This document shows positions 1 to 11,423 of a DNA stretch of 64,000 nucleotides, one piece after another. The translations under genes and the position numbers were made by a program. This DNA comes from Trametopsis cervina (lineage: Eukaryota > Basidiomycota > Agaricomycetes > Polyporales > Irpicaceae): the NCBI GenBank assembly GCA_022385755.1, contig MU278355.1, positions 810,974-874,973 on the forward strand, given 5' to 3'. Under the pieces are notes generated by a model, which worked only from the letters and a program-made list of their open reading frames with translations, ran no database searches and had not been told where the DNA came from. Within the stretch, counting starts at the first letter, position 1. Every line of letters begins with the position of its first letter.

Positions 1-947
1 GGTGAGTGCTGCATATCGGTAGGTCTCATCATACTGACGTGAAGATTTTCGGCACACAGGAACCTCTGTCCAGGTGATAGGTACCATTGGTGGCTGGGAT
101 GGAGCTGGGATTCCTGCTACATCATACATTCTCGATGATGACCCGGTCGTCTTCTATGTTGCTCCTAACAACACGGGGCCAGCGCTCTATCATCAGACCT
201 TCTTCGCATCTCCTACGATACCCGACGGGGACCATAATCTGACGGTGACGCTCCGCTCAAATGCTGGAACCTATTGGCTGGACTACCTCCTTGTAACGCA
301 AAACACCTCCTCGTTGGCCATCTTACATTCAACTGTAACGGTCAGTCTACCTGCCGTCACCGCAAGCGCTACCACCGCTACGACAGCTACCGAAAACGCC
401 AGTAATACTGCAGAGTCTCAGAGTACTGGTTCATTCTTGCATCAGCCTGCTGTGCTTGTAGGAATTACCCTATGTATAGTGGGATTTCTTGCTGCCATGA
501 TTGCCATTGTATGCATGTGCGTCCGTCGACGTCGTGCCCGTGGAGAGCCAACGGTCGACGACTATCGCGAGATCGACGCAGGTATTTATCTAACTTTGGG
601 GGAAGTATAACTCTATGCTCAACCAGTTTCTTATAGACTCTCAGCCATCTTTTCCGCCCGCGCAAACGACAGATTACGGACGCGCTTTCCCGCCTGCACA
701 AACGACAGATAACGGACACGCTTCGTATGTCCACACGACCCATCGGAATAGCGTCGTCAGTGGAGCCCAGGATTTGACGATGATGAGCTCGTCCCATCCA
801 CGGAATGTTACGGTGACGAAGGGTGTTGGACGATACCGAGGCGGAGGGGTGCTTGGTCCCCAGTCGACGCATTCTGCACAGAGCCTTGACGGTCTGACCG
901 ATAGATCACTTGGTTCTCGTGATATCTTACCTGCATATTCCTCGTGA
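1..947 (+). CDS. Single-pass membrane protein, tandem copy 1 (5' part off window)
   Basis: This is the C-terminal part of a type I membrane protein of a large agaricomycete family of unknown function. The window opens on the last exon base before a GTGAGT donor; visible exons are about 60-581 and 637-947, and with base 1 they close in frame (278 codons). The ectodomain has the family's VIGTIGG and LPDGDH-like (here IPDGDH) strands of a beta-sandwich, lectin-like fold. A Ser/Thr-rich stalk, one hydrophobic helix (around 450-525) and a basic CVRRRRAR stop-transfer follow. The cytoplasmic tail is Ser/Pro-rich and ends PAYSS. Intron positions match the two downstream copies. A role at the cell surface is inferred from topology only. 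Confidence 0.8.
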
Positions 948-1921
948 TTGGAGAATATATAGTCTTGGCAGCTACCTGCGAAATGTCGATGAATCCATCG
1001 TTTCTTGCCTTTCTAATGTCTTCTATGATCCATACGAAATAAAAGATGTAACTAAACTTGTATTCTTTCTGGTCACTACAGAGCATGTGTTTTTACAGGA
1101 AAACCTACACAGTCATACTTGACGCACCAAGGTCTAAATGTAGGAAATATAAGTATTGTCGTCCGTACGCATGTGACACGGTAGAGATTCAGACTACACA
1201 GCTACATGCTCTGGACTCAGGTTTAGCCAGGTAGCAGTGTTTGGCCACCCCTCCGGCATCGACAACTACTCGAGTTTTGGGCATGGAACACTTTCTAGTG
1301 GATGGACGCATCATGTAGCTATCTCTACATATAGCTTTTATGGAGTTTGCATGAGGAACAGTCGTACTAGACATGAATCATTGTGGATAAGGACCTTTGG
1401 CATCCAATCCCTTGGGAAAATGCCTCGGCACGTCATGCTAGGAAATCATATTCCGACCCGGCATGACATCGGCCACTGCATGCGTGATTCAGCTCCGATC
1501 AAAAGGCACACCCGAAGGCCTGCACCCGCAGTCCCCGCGATCATGTTGGCTTGCAACTTCACGTTGTCTTACCGGAAACGCTCAGCAGCTCGTCCCTCCT
1601 CGTCTTAAATCGCAGCAAAGTATATTATACAAGTTGAGAAGTGTGGCAGTCATCAAGTACCAGTTTTAATGCGAAAGGGATATTTGACGCGGCGCCAAAG
1701 TGGCTAAACCTGAGTCTACCCATCGTAATTCTGGTGCAGCATACATTCGGCCTCTGGCCGGTTGGTTATACCTTGTACGCCCCATGATCATCGTCTTGCG
1801 ATAGTTGCACTCAGTCCAGAGATGTGAACAAATCCTGTCTGATGATCCCCTGCACAGAAAATCGACCTTTAAGCTGGGTCATATCGGCGTTCATCCGCTT
1901 CACTACTTTCTACCTTTATCT
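948..1921. other. Intergenic, array spacer 1
   Basis: No supported gene. The stretch near 1150-1195 resembles sequence that also follows copies 2 and 3 (near 3185-3225 and 5745-5785), so it is part of the repeated unit of the array. Short open frames here show no splice-consistent continuation. Confidence 0.5.
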
Positions 1922-3040
1922 ATGCAGACTATTCTTGTTGACGATACCGATCCGTCTGTTCTCTATACAGGTAAATGGGTAAGAGATGGCGTCTCCTCTG
2001 AGTACAACTTGTAAGTGTACTCATCTTTTCATATGCATGCAGTAAACCTCAACTATCGGATAGAACGACGCACGTCACCATGTCGGAAGGGGCAGCAGCC
2101 ACATTGCTGTTTCACGGTGAGTGCTACATATCGCCGGGTCTGAACATAATGACCTGAACACTTCACGAACACAGGGATATCTGTCCAGGTGATTGGTACC
2201 ATTGGTAACTCAGCTGGAGATGGGATCCCTGTAACGTCATACAATCTCGACCAGAACCAGACCGTTTTCTTCATTGCCCCAAACAATACGGGATCACGGC
2301 TCTCTCGTCAGCCCTTCTTCACGTCGCCTACCTTACCCGACGGGGACCATGTTCTGACGGTGACGCTTCGCTCAAATGCCACATCCTTCGCGCTAGATTA
2401 CTTCAGTGTAACACAATACAAATCCTCTCCTGTAACAGCCAGTGTACCCGCCGTCCCAATCGCCATTAGCACCACTACAGCTTCCGAAAACGCCGCTAAT
2501 ACCGCAGGATCTCAGAGTACCGGCTCACGCCTGCACCAACCTGCTGTGCTTACAGGGATCATCCTGGGTGCAGCGGGCTTTCTTGCTGTCACAATTGCCG
2601 TTATATGTATGTGCGTCCGTCGACGTCGCGCTCGTCGAGGACCAACAGCCGATGACTATCCCGAGGTCAATAGAAGTATGTGTCTAGCTTTGATGCAGTA
2701 TGACTCTGCGCTGAATCGGTTTCTTGCAGACCTTGAGCCATCGTTTCCGCCAGCGCAAACGATAGCTCACGACCGTGCCTTGCGTGACCACCCGACCCAT
2801 CTCAATAGCGTCGCCAGCGGACCCCAGAACTTGACGATGCTGAGATCATCCCATCCACGGAATGTTACGGCAATAAAGGGTGTTGGACGACACCAAGGCG
2901 GAGGGGTGCCTTATCCCCGGCCGACATATTCTGCACAGAGCCTTGACGGTCTAACTGAGAGGTCACTTGATTCACGTGATCTTCCACCAGCATATTCCTT
3001 GTTGTCAGAACACACCGCGGGTATCCCCAAACGTCGATGA
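1922..3040 (+). CDS. Single-pass membrane protein, tandem copy 2
   Basis: Complete paralogue, 317 residues in four exons (about 1922-2010, 2064-2116, 2175-2675, 2730-3040), all phases consistent. It starts MQTILVDDTD, which opens the beta-sandwich ectodomain typical of the family; no classical signal peptide is visible in front, so either the start is further upstream or secretion is unconventional. Motifs in order: VLYTGKW, EGAAATLLFHG, VIGTIGN, LPDGDH, a Ser/Thr stalk, the membrane helix (LTGIILGAAGFLAVTIAVIC), CVRRRRAR, and a long polar tail. The third intron is 54 bases and has no stop, so the frame reads through it; splicing is inferred from copies 1 and 3. Function unknown; surface or wall sensing is a guess. 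Confidence 0.85.
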
Positions 3041-4036
3041 ACCCACTGTTTCTTGCCTTTTCCTTGCTTTCCAGGATTTCTACAAAAGCAAGGAACTACC
3101 TATCATGTCGCAGCATGTGTTTTTTACGTTGTGGTTATACTTGACATTGCAAGGGCAAAGGCCTGAATCTAGGGGAACCTAACAATTGTTGTCGGAATGC
3201 ACATGGCACGGTAGAGACAGAGACAATGCGATCACTCACTCGGGAATAATGGTAGGATGTATGGTATCATGTGTGAGGTATGCGAGGGGCGTGCACGTCC
3301 GCACCCGACAGCCGGTCCGGTTGGTGTAATGCTGTTTCGGGACGCCTGCTACATCTCCTGCGTCGACTCACCTTGTCCCTACAAATAGACCCATGGCGAA
3401 GTGGGAGCTTGCGGAAGGCTTCAAACTTCCCGCAAAAAAGGAGGCAGAAATCTCCCCCGCGAAGAGACCATTGCTGGGACTCTGGACAAGGAGGAAATCG
3501 TCTTTGGACAGTGGATAGTGAAATGGCAAGCGGACGGGACAGGAGCGTGTCGTCACACGGGAAAAGTAGCCAGGTGGGCATGCTATTCGTATTCAGTCTA
3601 CGCGAGTTCACTCATAAGTGACTCCGTTCAGATACTTCGGCGTTCACGAGGAGCTGCTAGGGAAGAACGTCAGGCAAAGCTGTACTTTCATTTCCAAGAC
3701 GTCAAGTTAGCATTGCCGAGTTGACTGACAGAGGATTCCATGTCTACATATTCGGTGCACCTATCGGCTGCGGCGAAGGGATGACTTCAACATGTGCTCC
3801 AGCTCAGTAATCCGTGTGATGGAACCTGTACTGCCAAACGCCATTACCCTCCGGCGGCCGTTTATAACAGGTTGCATTTCCTACATCATATAATCATTAC
3901 TTCCTCCTGTGAGTTCAAAGATGCGACCAGATTCTGCTTGATGGACCCCTGCCCCACTGTCCGTAAGCCGTGCTAGAAATGCAACCTTTCAGCGAGGCTC
4001 AGCGTCCATTCGCTTCACCACTTTTCACTTTCATTC
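3041..4036. other. Intergenic, array spacer 2 with duplicated flank
   Basis: Spacer between copies 2 and 3. Its first third (about 3180-3375) matches the sequence after copy 3 and runs into the 3' end of the dynactin p25 gene (5740-5960). The rest (3375-4036) holds no gene I can support. Confidence 0.55.
3300..3375 (-). pseudogene. Fragment of dynactin p25 3' end
   Basis: Read on the minus strand, about 3320-3373 resembles the last exon of the p25 gene at 5860-6081. The shared stretches include GGTGTAATG, TGTTTCG and CATCTCCTGCGTCGACTC in plus orientation. The preceding 3' flank (3185-3300) also matches 5745-5870, with about 50 bases missing around the stop codon. The fragment has no start, no upstream exons and no stop, so it is a dead duplication remnant. 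It marks where the duplication that produced the upstream membrane-protein copies broke. Confidence 0.65.
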
Positions 4037-5333
4037 ATGCAGACTATCGTCGTTGACGATACGGATTCGTCTCTCCTATATACCGGCCAGTGGCTGAGAG
4101 GTGGCAATCCACCCGAGCACGACTCGTGAGCACATTCTCCTTCTCACACCGATACAGTTATACTCAGCTATCGCATAGAACAACGCATGGCACCTCTTCG
4201 GAAGGTTCCATAGTGATTTTCCCATTTCATGGTGAGTGTTCCATGTCACCAGGTTTGACCATAATAGCTTGAAGATTTTCCGCACACAGGGACCTCTGTA
4301 CAGGTAATAGGTACCATAGGTAGTACAGGCACCGATGGGACTCCTACGACGTCGTACAGCCTCGACGACAACCCGGCTACCCCCTACACGGCCCCTAAAA
4401 ATCCTGGGTCAACGCTCTATAATCAGACTTTCTTCACGTCTCCTACGCTACCTGACGGGGGCCATAGTCTGAAAGTGACGCTCCTCTCAAATAACTCGTA
4501 CTTTTGGCTGGACTACCTCCTTGTGAACCAAAATGCAGTATCATCGACCGCTTTCAGTACAACTCAACTGGCCAGTTTCTCCACCCTCACACCTATCATC
4601 GGCACGTTAACTAGCCAAGGCACCGGGAATATCGCAGAGTCCATACAGGTAAACCCCCTCATCGTCTCAAGCTCTACCGCCGCCACGACAGCTACCGAAG
4701 GTCCTGTTGATACCTCAGTGTCTGTGCCCGTCACCGTCGCGAGCTCTACTTCTATGCCGAGTTATACCACTGCCACGAAACCTATCGAAGGCGCCACGAA
4801 TACTACGCAGTCCCCATCGGACCAGATCACTGGCTCACGTCCACACCAACCTGCTGCGCTTGCAGGGATCATACTGGGTACATTGGGCATCCTTGCTGTC
4901 GCGGTTGCCGTTGCATGGTGGTGCATTCGTCGACATCGCGCTCGTCAACAAACAACGGTCGATAGCTATCACAGCATCTACACAGGTATGTGTTCAACTT
5001 CGTTGCAATACATTGGACTCGGCGCTCAATTGATTTGGTTTCTCAGACTCTCAGCCGTATTTGCTGCCCGCGCAAATGCAAATGACAGATTATGAACGCG
5101 CCTCATACGCGGACACAGCTCAATCGAATAACTTCAACAGCAGACCCTCCATTTTGGCAATGTCAAACTCAGCCCCTTCACGAAGTACTACGGTGACTAA
5201 AAGCGTTGGACCTCACCAAGATGAAGGGCTGCATGGTTCTCCGGCGGCGCAGAGGCTTGATGGCCTGACCGATAGGTCATTTAATCCTGATGATACCCCA
5301 CCTACATATTCTTCGTTGGGCGAGAACTCTTAG
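4037..5333 (+). CDS. Single-pass membrane protein, tandem copy 3
   Basis: Complete paralogue, 374 residues in four exons (about 4037-4125, 4179-4231, 4290-4985, 5047-5333). Exons 1 and 2 have exactly the lengths of copy 2 (89 and 53 bases). It begins MQTIVVDDTD and carries the same ectodomain strands (VIGTIGS, LPDGGH), one membrane helix around 4855-4920 and a basic stop-transfer (IRRHRAR). The Ser/Thr-rich stalk is about 55-60 residues longer than in copy 2 and contains a repeated TTAT-EG pattern, so the stalk is the variable part. The tail is shorter. Family function is unknown. Confidence 0.85.
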
Positions 5334-5859
5334 TTTCGAGCAGCTACCTTCCATGTAACAGCACACAAAGCTGGTCGCTGAGTTGACAGTTCACGTGAGG
5401 TCTCAGAGACAAACACCAATCGTTACAATCACTTTCATTTAAACTACAGTCGTTTAACATTGTCGGCGTATTGGCTACACTTCACAGCCTTATATACAAT
5501 GGGTGGGAAGCATGGCAGCGTGCTTTCCAACACGGAGGTGATTTGGGTCATACGAATATGTTTTTCCTGCAAAATTACAATCACTTTCTCCCTGGTAAAG
5601 CAGACAGCGCCATGATCATTCGAGCCGTACACACGTAACAACAGCTCTATACGCGCGGTATGTATATTTACTCCATGTCGGAGGCTTCGCCCGGGCAAGC
5701 ACGGAACATAGCAATGGAAACAGGCCTGGATATAGAAAACCTGGAACAGTTGTTGTCAGAAAGACGCATGTGACATAGCCAGAATGATGTAGCCACATAC
5801 TCGAGAATAATGGTAGGGTGTGTGGTATCATATGTGAGGGGTATATACGTCTGCACGGT
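5334..5859. other. Intergenic between array and p25
   Basis: Convergent spacer. It holds the 3' flank shared with the other array units (5745-5859). No gene is supported; short open frames on the minus strand (5444-5888) have no recognisable content. Confidence 0.5.
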
Positions 5860-6655
5860 TCATCTCCTGACAGGCGGTGCAGGCTCATTAGGGTCCGGCT
5901 GGAACCTGGTGTAATGTTGTTTCGTCATGGCCTCCACCATCTCCTGCGTCGACTCCGGTAGATCCTCCACAAAATGACCTGGCGAGCCGCCGAAGAGCGA
6001 GAGCGCAGGTATGACGGTGTTCGGTGGCACAAAGGTGTTGTCCGCGATCTTTGCGCAGTCCTTGATAATAGTGAACTTTCCCTGCCACCACAAGCTGCAT
6101 GAGGTTGTGTTCAGACGTCGAGACACGGAGAGAACATACGATGACACAGTTCCTCCCTATCTCGACGTGGTTTCCGATCTGAGCAGCCTCAACGACGCTG
6201 TTCGCACCTATGTGTACGTGATCGCCTATCTTCATCGGGTAGTAGTTGAAGTTTCCGCGGTACGTTTTATACGGAGGTCTGCATCGCCACCATAATACTG
6301 TATCTCAGCTTCGCGTCCTCATGATTCCACAGCAATTAGAAGCGCGCACCTCATTATGCAGCCCTCGCCGACGAGACAGTATCGTCCGAGCGAGATGACA
6401 ACCGCATGCCCGGGGCCCGTCCGACGCAGGTCGCCTCTGATGATTGCACCACTGGAGATGATAGTCTTCCCGCCGAGGATAATGTTCTGCGGGCCTGCGA
6501 TCGTTGCGCGTCGCGATACTTTGTTTCCTGTGTCCTGAATGCGACGGTCATAAGATGAGTTTTATTTTTATTTTTAGAAGACGCGTTAATTATTGAGCAG
6601 ATATACGTACGGTTTCTATGTATTCGCTTTTCGAGTAGTATATCGGTGGGTCCAT
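5860..6655 (-). CDS. Dynactin subunit 5 (p25)
   Basis: Dynactin p25 is part of the pointed-end complex of dynactin, which links dynein to cargo such as early endosomes. The model has four exons (6611-6655, 6350-6534, 6140-6278, 5860-6081) and gives 196 residues, close to the usual p25 size. Exon 1 gives [15 protein letters not shown], matching the conserved KSEYIET start. [18 protein letters not shown] and IIRGDLRR follow. The hexapeptide repeats of a left-handed beta-helix are visible ([30 protein letters not shown]). The end has the conserved [18 protein letters not shown] and ELPE/STQE-type segment (DLPESTQEM). Introns are 56-76 bases. A fragment of the last exon is duplicated at about 3300-3375. 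Confidence 0.93.
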
Positions 6656-7662
6656 CCTGACAAGGGTAATGAGTGCAAGTGAGTACACAGAACTCAAATG
6701 TGGTAGACGCCGATTGTGGCTGAAGCCGAAGTCGGCGCTCGTTCCTCTCACTCTCATCCTTTGCCACCTTGACGGGGTACCTCATATCTCTGCGCAGGGA
6801 TAATGTTGCGTTCTCTCAGCTTCTACATTGTGCGCTAGCATGCTTGCGGACGTGCCTCGTAAATTTGTGGCTCCTACGTGGTCCAATTTACCTCCCGGAG
6901 ATGTTGTTCCACTGGCAAGCACCGGTGTTGACGTGTAATACTGGAAGCAGGTGCGTAGCAGTCATGACTCTCTTCTCTTAATTGAACACTGCCCACGAAC
7001 GATGACCACTTGTATCGAAACTTTACCGCGACTGGAGGCAGACTTACCCGTCTGCGCTCTGGGGTGACCCTGTCGCTAGCACGCGACATGATCTTCTCTC
7101 TGACACCAATTTCTCTCTCTCTCTGGTCCTCGAGGACCTATGGTTTAACGTCAAACTGACCGTGTTCTGCGCGTTTTAGGATTCTTATTCTATGACCTTA
7201 CGGAACTACTAGGGGAGGGTGATCATGTCAATACAACCTCACAGCCCCAACCTATGCTAAGCGGCGCCCGCATCACCGCTGCTCGACACGCCTGTTGATC
7301 CTTCCCACAAGAGGTGAAGCCCGCGTCGAGATCAGTCCCAAAATGCTGAACTCAGGCATAGGATGCCGTAAGCGCCGACCATACGCCCTCTGACCTCGAG
7401 GCTGCATATCCGATTATCACGTTCATCGCATCGCGGGGGGACGCAACGAGGTTTCCGTCGCGCACAAGCGTGTTTGTTGCGCAGGTACATAACCCGTCCA
7501 GTCGCACTTGGGCCACGCACACTTGCATTTGCCTCCGTACCGTCACCACCTGCTATCCTACATACCTAGGAATCCGTATCGATGTCCGCTTGCAGCAGCG
7601 TCATCACAACAGAAGTACGTTTTGTCTTTAACCTAGCTGTATTGTGTACTGATCTACTCAAG
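6656..7662. other. Intergenic
   Basis: Divergent promoter region between p25 (minus) and the next plus-strand gene. It includes a short CT-rich run at about 7093-7126. No gene supported. Confidence 0.45.
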
Positions 7663-8391
7663 ATGATGGACCTTGATCAACAACTCGCCCAATTGCTGGG
7701 AACTATGACCCTCCAAGGCGTTTGGAACGCCAAAGCCGACGTGGTGAGTCCTGTTACGTCGTTTCCGCAGTTAGCCTTCATGAACGCTGACGTCGTCGCT
7801 TCTGGAGAAAGGTAAGAGACGCGCCAAACACGGGCTACGCCCCGGGCCCGACACCCGCAGCAGCAGTGCACGACGAAGACATGTCCGACTCGTCCGATGC
7901 AGAGGACTCGTCCCTATACCAAGCACGTTGCCCCTCCCCGCTTTTCTTCACGACTCCTCTGCTTACATTTGACGACCTTCCTCTCCCCTCATGCCGCTGC
8001 GAACCAAACTCCAAACGCAAACCACGCTCGCGTTCTAAAGCCAAACTCCCACCATCATCAGCATCCGCCCTCGTCAAGCTCAGCGTCGCCCAGCAACGCC
8101 GGAAACGCGCGACCGTCGTCCGGCTGCGGCCTCCTACAGGCCATCCAAGAGCAGCTGTCGTCGGGCCTCTACCCTACCACCGGCGGGGCATACTTGGAGC
8201 TCATCTTCATTCACCGCGAAATCCTCTACGCGTGCCCCCAGCTACACCGCGACTGCGCAATGGGGTTCTGCGATCTGGCGCAGTTCCTCGAGCATAGGGA
8301 TTGGAGGGCGGATCGCGAGGGCGACGCAGAAGCTGTGGCAGCGTTCCGGCATGAGGCGGGGCTCGTTGCGCACGTAGCGTCGGCGTGGTGA
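7663..8391 (+). CDS. Hypothetical protein
   Basis: I do not recognise this protein. A three-exon model (7663-7743, 7812-8072, 8140-8391) closes in frame at 197 residues. The N-terminus is MMDLDQQLAQLLGTMTLQ. An acidic Ser/Asp patch (DEDMSDSSDAEDSS) follows, then a basic segment (KRKPRSRSKAK), then a folded-looking C-terminus with AIQEQLSSGLYPTTGGAYLE and an H/C-containing part (HREILYACPQLHRDCAMGF). The second intron is the weakest point, because an alternative frame through 7897-8391 is also open and shares the C-terminal part. The charged linker suggests a nuclear or regulatory protein, but that is inference. Confidence 0.55.
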
Positions 8392-9309
8392 TTATTGAGG
8401 CTTTATATGGGCCGATTGTACTGCTACTTACAAGCGGAGGACGCTGGTCGTGTGCCGATGCTCGTGGATTTCATATGTAGAATAAGGCCGGATTTTGGAA
8501 TATACCCTGCCCGCGCGGCAGTTGTTACGACATAGCTCGAAGAAGGTCCTTCGGCCGCAGCGTCAGAACCGGGATTGTTGCCACTGGTGGGGACTTTCTG
8601 CCACAGCTGTCTCGAGCCGAAACGTTCGGAGTGGTGGGAGACCTTTGTACCATTTACTTCACAGTGGTAATGTTGTTCTCAATTCTGCGGGCTTGTTTTA
8701 CACAGCTGCAAGTTCACCGCAATTTCCGTCCTCTGACCTCTCTGTAACAGAAATACGAGGATCGGTTACGTTCTTCACCCTTAGTTGTGCACGTCGATAG
8801 TTGCAGTGAGAAAAGGGATCAGAGTACTCACTTTGTTGCAAGCCACTGAGGAAGGCACTGTTATCTGTATTCTGGATACATTTCCACCAGCCTCCAGCAT
8901 TCCTTCAGCCACATCTTTATCTTTACCATCTACTGCATCGACTTTTAGCGGCACTACTGTGTGCTGAGCTGCACTCGAAGCTGCTGAGACGTTGCGCATC
9001 TCACAAGCTATCCCTCAAACCTGTACAGATCTAAGCGCATTTGGGCGGCTAGATGAGGTGTTGCATCTCTTCTCCACTCCATCACGCCCTGCCACACGAC
9101 CACTAATGATGACGGTAGCACCGTTTAGTGTCAACCTGTGGGGCTGGGACAGCTTATGGCAATGCATTGCAAGGTTCTAGTCACAATGACCCCGGTAATC
9201 ATCGGTTAGGTGCTTTGATTAGAAGTTGGGAGAGGGTCCGAAGCAATCTATATATCGCTACCTGCGAGTTGGACGACGTACCCAGCCTTTCCTGTCCCTC
9301 GTCTTCACC
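8392..9309. other. Intergenic
   Basis: No gene supported. Short open frames here have no splice signals that extend them. Confidence 0.4.
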
Positions 9310-10512
9310 ATGGCTGGAGGTACGTACTAGGTGTATATCTGCGCCAGTCGTTTCTTGTGGGCTGATTACTGGTCCAGCACGCGCACTATACGGCCGCAAC
9401 TCGCGGCCAGAACTTGACAACCAGGGCTTCGTGCCCTTCGGTGACAGAAACTACGACCATAGTCGCTTCCAGTTGTACGTCGAGACACCGCCGGTTTTGT
9501 CGCGCACGGGGACTTTTCAGTCCGGCCAGCACATCTCTGCACCGGATTCCGCTCTCGACCCCCGATATACAAACAGGAAATGTGCGTGTGCACGCAGCTA
9601 TGCATGTGTATTTGTATCTGACGCGTCTTGAACGAAACAGGGACTCAGGCGGATCAGTCGCGTGTAGATGAAGAGCAGAAGAAGAAAGCTATGAAAGATC
9701 TCGTTACATCATGGCAGGACCGATTGCAACTTATCTCAGTGATCGTAAGTCTACTCGTTTGTCGCTGAGTGTCGGGGACAGCCCTGATATTCATTCTACC
9801 AGACCACGTTCTTTGCCGGTATGGAGGCGCAAATGCTCGGCTCCGTCACTCCAGACCCAGGCGAAGCAGACTCCCCATCTAAAATCGAGCAAGCTGCCAT
9901 CATAGGACTATCCTCTGCACTCGTAGTGCATGTCTTTGCCGGTCAGTGCCGGCTTCTGCACCAAATGTACACATAAGACTTACCTCCCTCTCGCCAGCAA
10001 TCGTCTCGTTCGTCGCCGCCTTCTTCCTAGTGCGCTTCCGTGTCCACGAAGCTACGCACGAGGAAGTGAAGGTCCAACAGGGCGGCATCAGCCCGAAGTC
10101 AACCCACGATGACAGCAACAACGGCAACGGCGCGCCAGACGTGGACCCGCCCATCTACTCGACCGACCCGCACCTCGAGCAAGTCGGGCCCTTCCGGCGG
10201 CACGAGCCACCGATCCTGCTGCTCGACCACTGCCACCTCATCAGCATGCTGCTCTCGCTCTTCGGGTTCGCGCTTGCGATGCTCGGCGTGATGTGCTACA
10301 TCTGGGCGCGCCTCCCGCTCAGCGCGCGGGTTGTCGCGACCGCGTTCGTCGGTGCGGGCATCCTGATGGCCCTCGCGGCGGTGTTTTCCCCGATGACGTT
10401 CGCGCCGGTTAATAGGGCGGTGCAGAGCCCTGCGATGAAGTCGAGGGAGCTGCCGGAGAGGGAGAAGGAGAAGGCGCAGAAGGACGGGAAGCTTCCGGGG
10501 CCGAGGGGGTGA
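9310..10512 (+). CDS. Orphan multi-pass membrane protein
   Basis: The five-exon model (9310-9319, 9378-9581, 9641-9744, 9803-9941, 9998-10512) closes exactly at 323 residues. Exon 1 is only ten bases (MAG plus one base). After a polar N-terminus comes a conserved-looking helix (DQSRVDEEQKKKAMKDLVTS, then WQDRLQLISVITTFFAGMEA). Three or four hydrophobic segments follow: about residues 125-140, one ending FVAAFFLVRFRVHE, one in LISMLLSLFGFALAMLGVMC, and one in VVATAFVGAGILMALAAVFS. The tail is highly charged (REKEKAQKDGK type). This architecture recurs as uncharacterised proteins in agaricomycetes; no function is known to me. Confidence 0.8.
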
Positions 10513-10772
10513 GGTGGGCAGCGCGGATGTTTGTGCGCTTTGCAATTCTGTTCTTAAGTTATTCACGACGCCGCCATTCTGAGTTCGGACTTCAAGCAGT
10601 CAATCACGTCATGCAAGAATACCACCAATACAATACAACTACAGTGGAATAATAATACGCATATTGTCGGTGCGAAATATAATAATGCAATCTCATGTTG
10701 TACAGTCCCATCCCAATGCACACCGCTCTGCATCCCAATCCTATACAATCGTCCTTGTGTGCCGCTCCTATC

Positions 10773-11062
10773 TCAGACCATAGCAAGTTTCTGCATGATG
10801 GGTGTCGGCCCCATGAATGAGGTATATGCCAAACGATCGTCCGAACCGATTGCTTGCGCTGACGGATTATAGGCGGACCAGCGCCCAGTCGACTTTTCTT
10901 TCAAGCTGCTGGGTTCAACATCCTCCGTTACGGCTGTAAACACACACTGTTAGCACCCGAGATAAGAAGTCAGCCAATCGGACCCTGCTGACCTGAGACC
11001 AGCCAGCCAGTGGCAGACATCACAACTGCCGTGGAGACAATGAAGGCTACGGTGAAGCTCAT
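10773..11062 (-). CDS. Small secreted peptide, 76 residues
   Basis: Two exons (10993-11062 and 10773-10933) joined over a 59-base GT..AG intron give exactly 77 codons with stop. The first 24 residues look like a signal peptide (MSFTVAFIVSTAVVMSATGW, then LVSA with a plausible cleavage after it). The mature part is about 50 residues, polar, without cysteine, and ends PTPIMQKLAMV. There is no CaaX box, so it is not a lipidated mating pheromone, and no KR/KEX2 repeat pattern. The gene was missed by single-frame scanning because each exon is short. It has no recognised family; a small secreted effector-like or signalling peptide is an inference. Confidence 0.6.
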
Positions 11063-11423
11063 GTTTCCGTGTGTATGAGGGACGATTGAATGTAGAACAG
11101 GGGATTGTAGACGTGTTGCTGATCCCAAGAGCTCGCAGAGACCTGGTTTTATATCTACGGTGCACGTTGCATGCGTACAAAGATCATCGAAGGCCCTTTG
11201 TCGAACACACCGAGGAGTTACTAGTCAACAAAGGCCTTTGTCTGGGTTACTGGTCAAAGGTTCAATGTGAGACGGATCGAAAAAGATACATACTATACAA
11301 GTCTTTGATACATAGTACTACCGCAATAAAGTCCAAGAAGTCGAAGATATCGATAAACATCAACCATATACCATTATATACCGTATCCGCCCCACCACCG
11401 ATTCATTCACACGCGGAATGACT

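Noticed and set aside
10773..11062. Mating pheromone precursor.
   Set aside because: The peptide is short and secreted-like but ends KLAMV, without a CaaX box, and has a signal peptide, which basidiomycete pheromone precursors lack.
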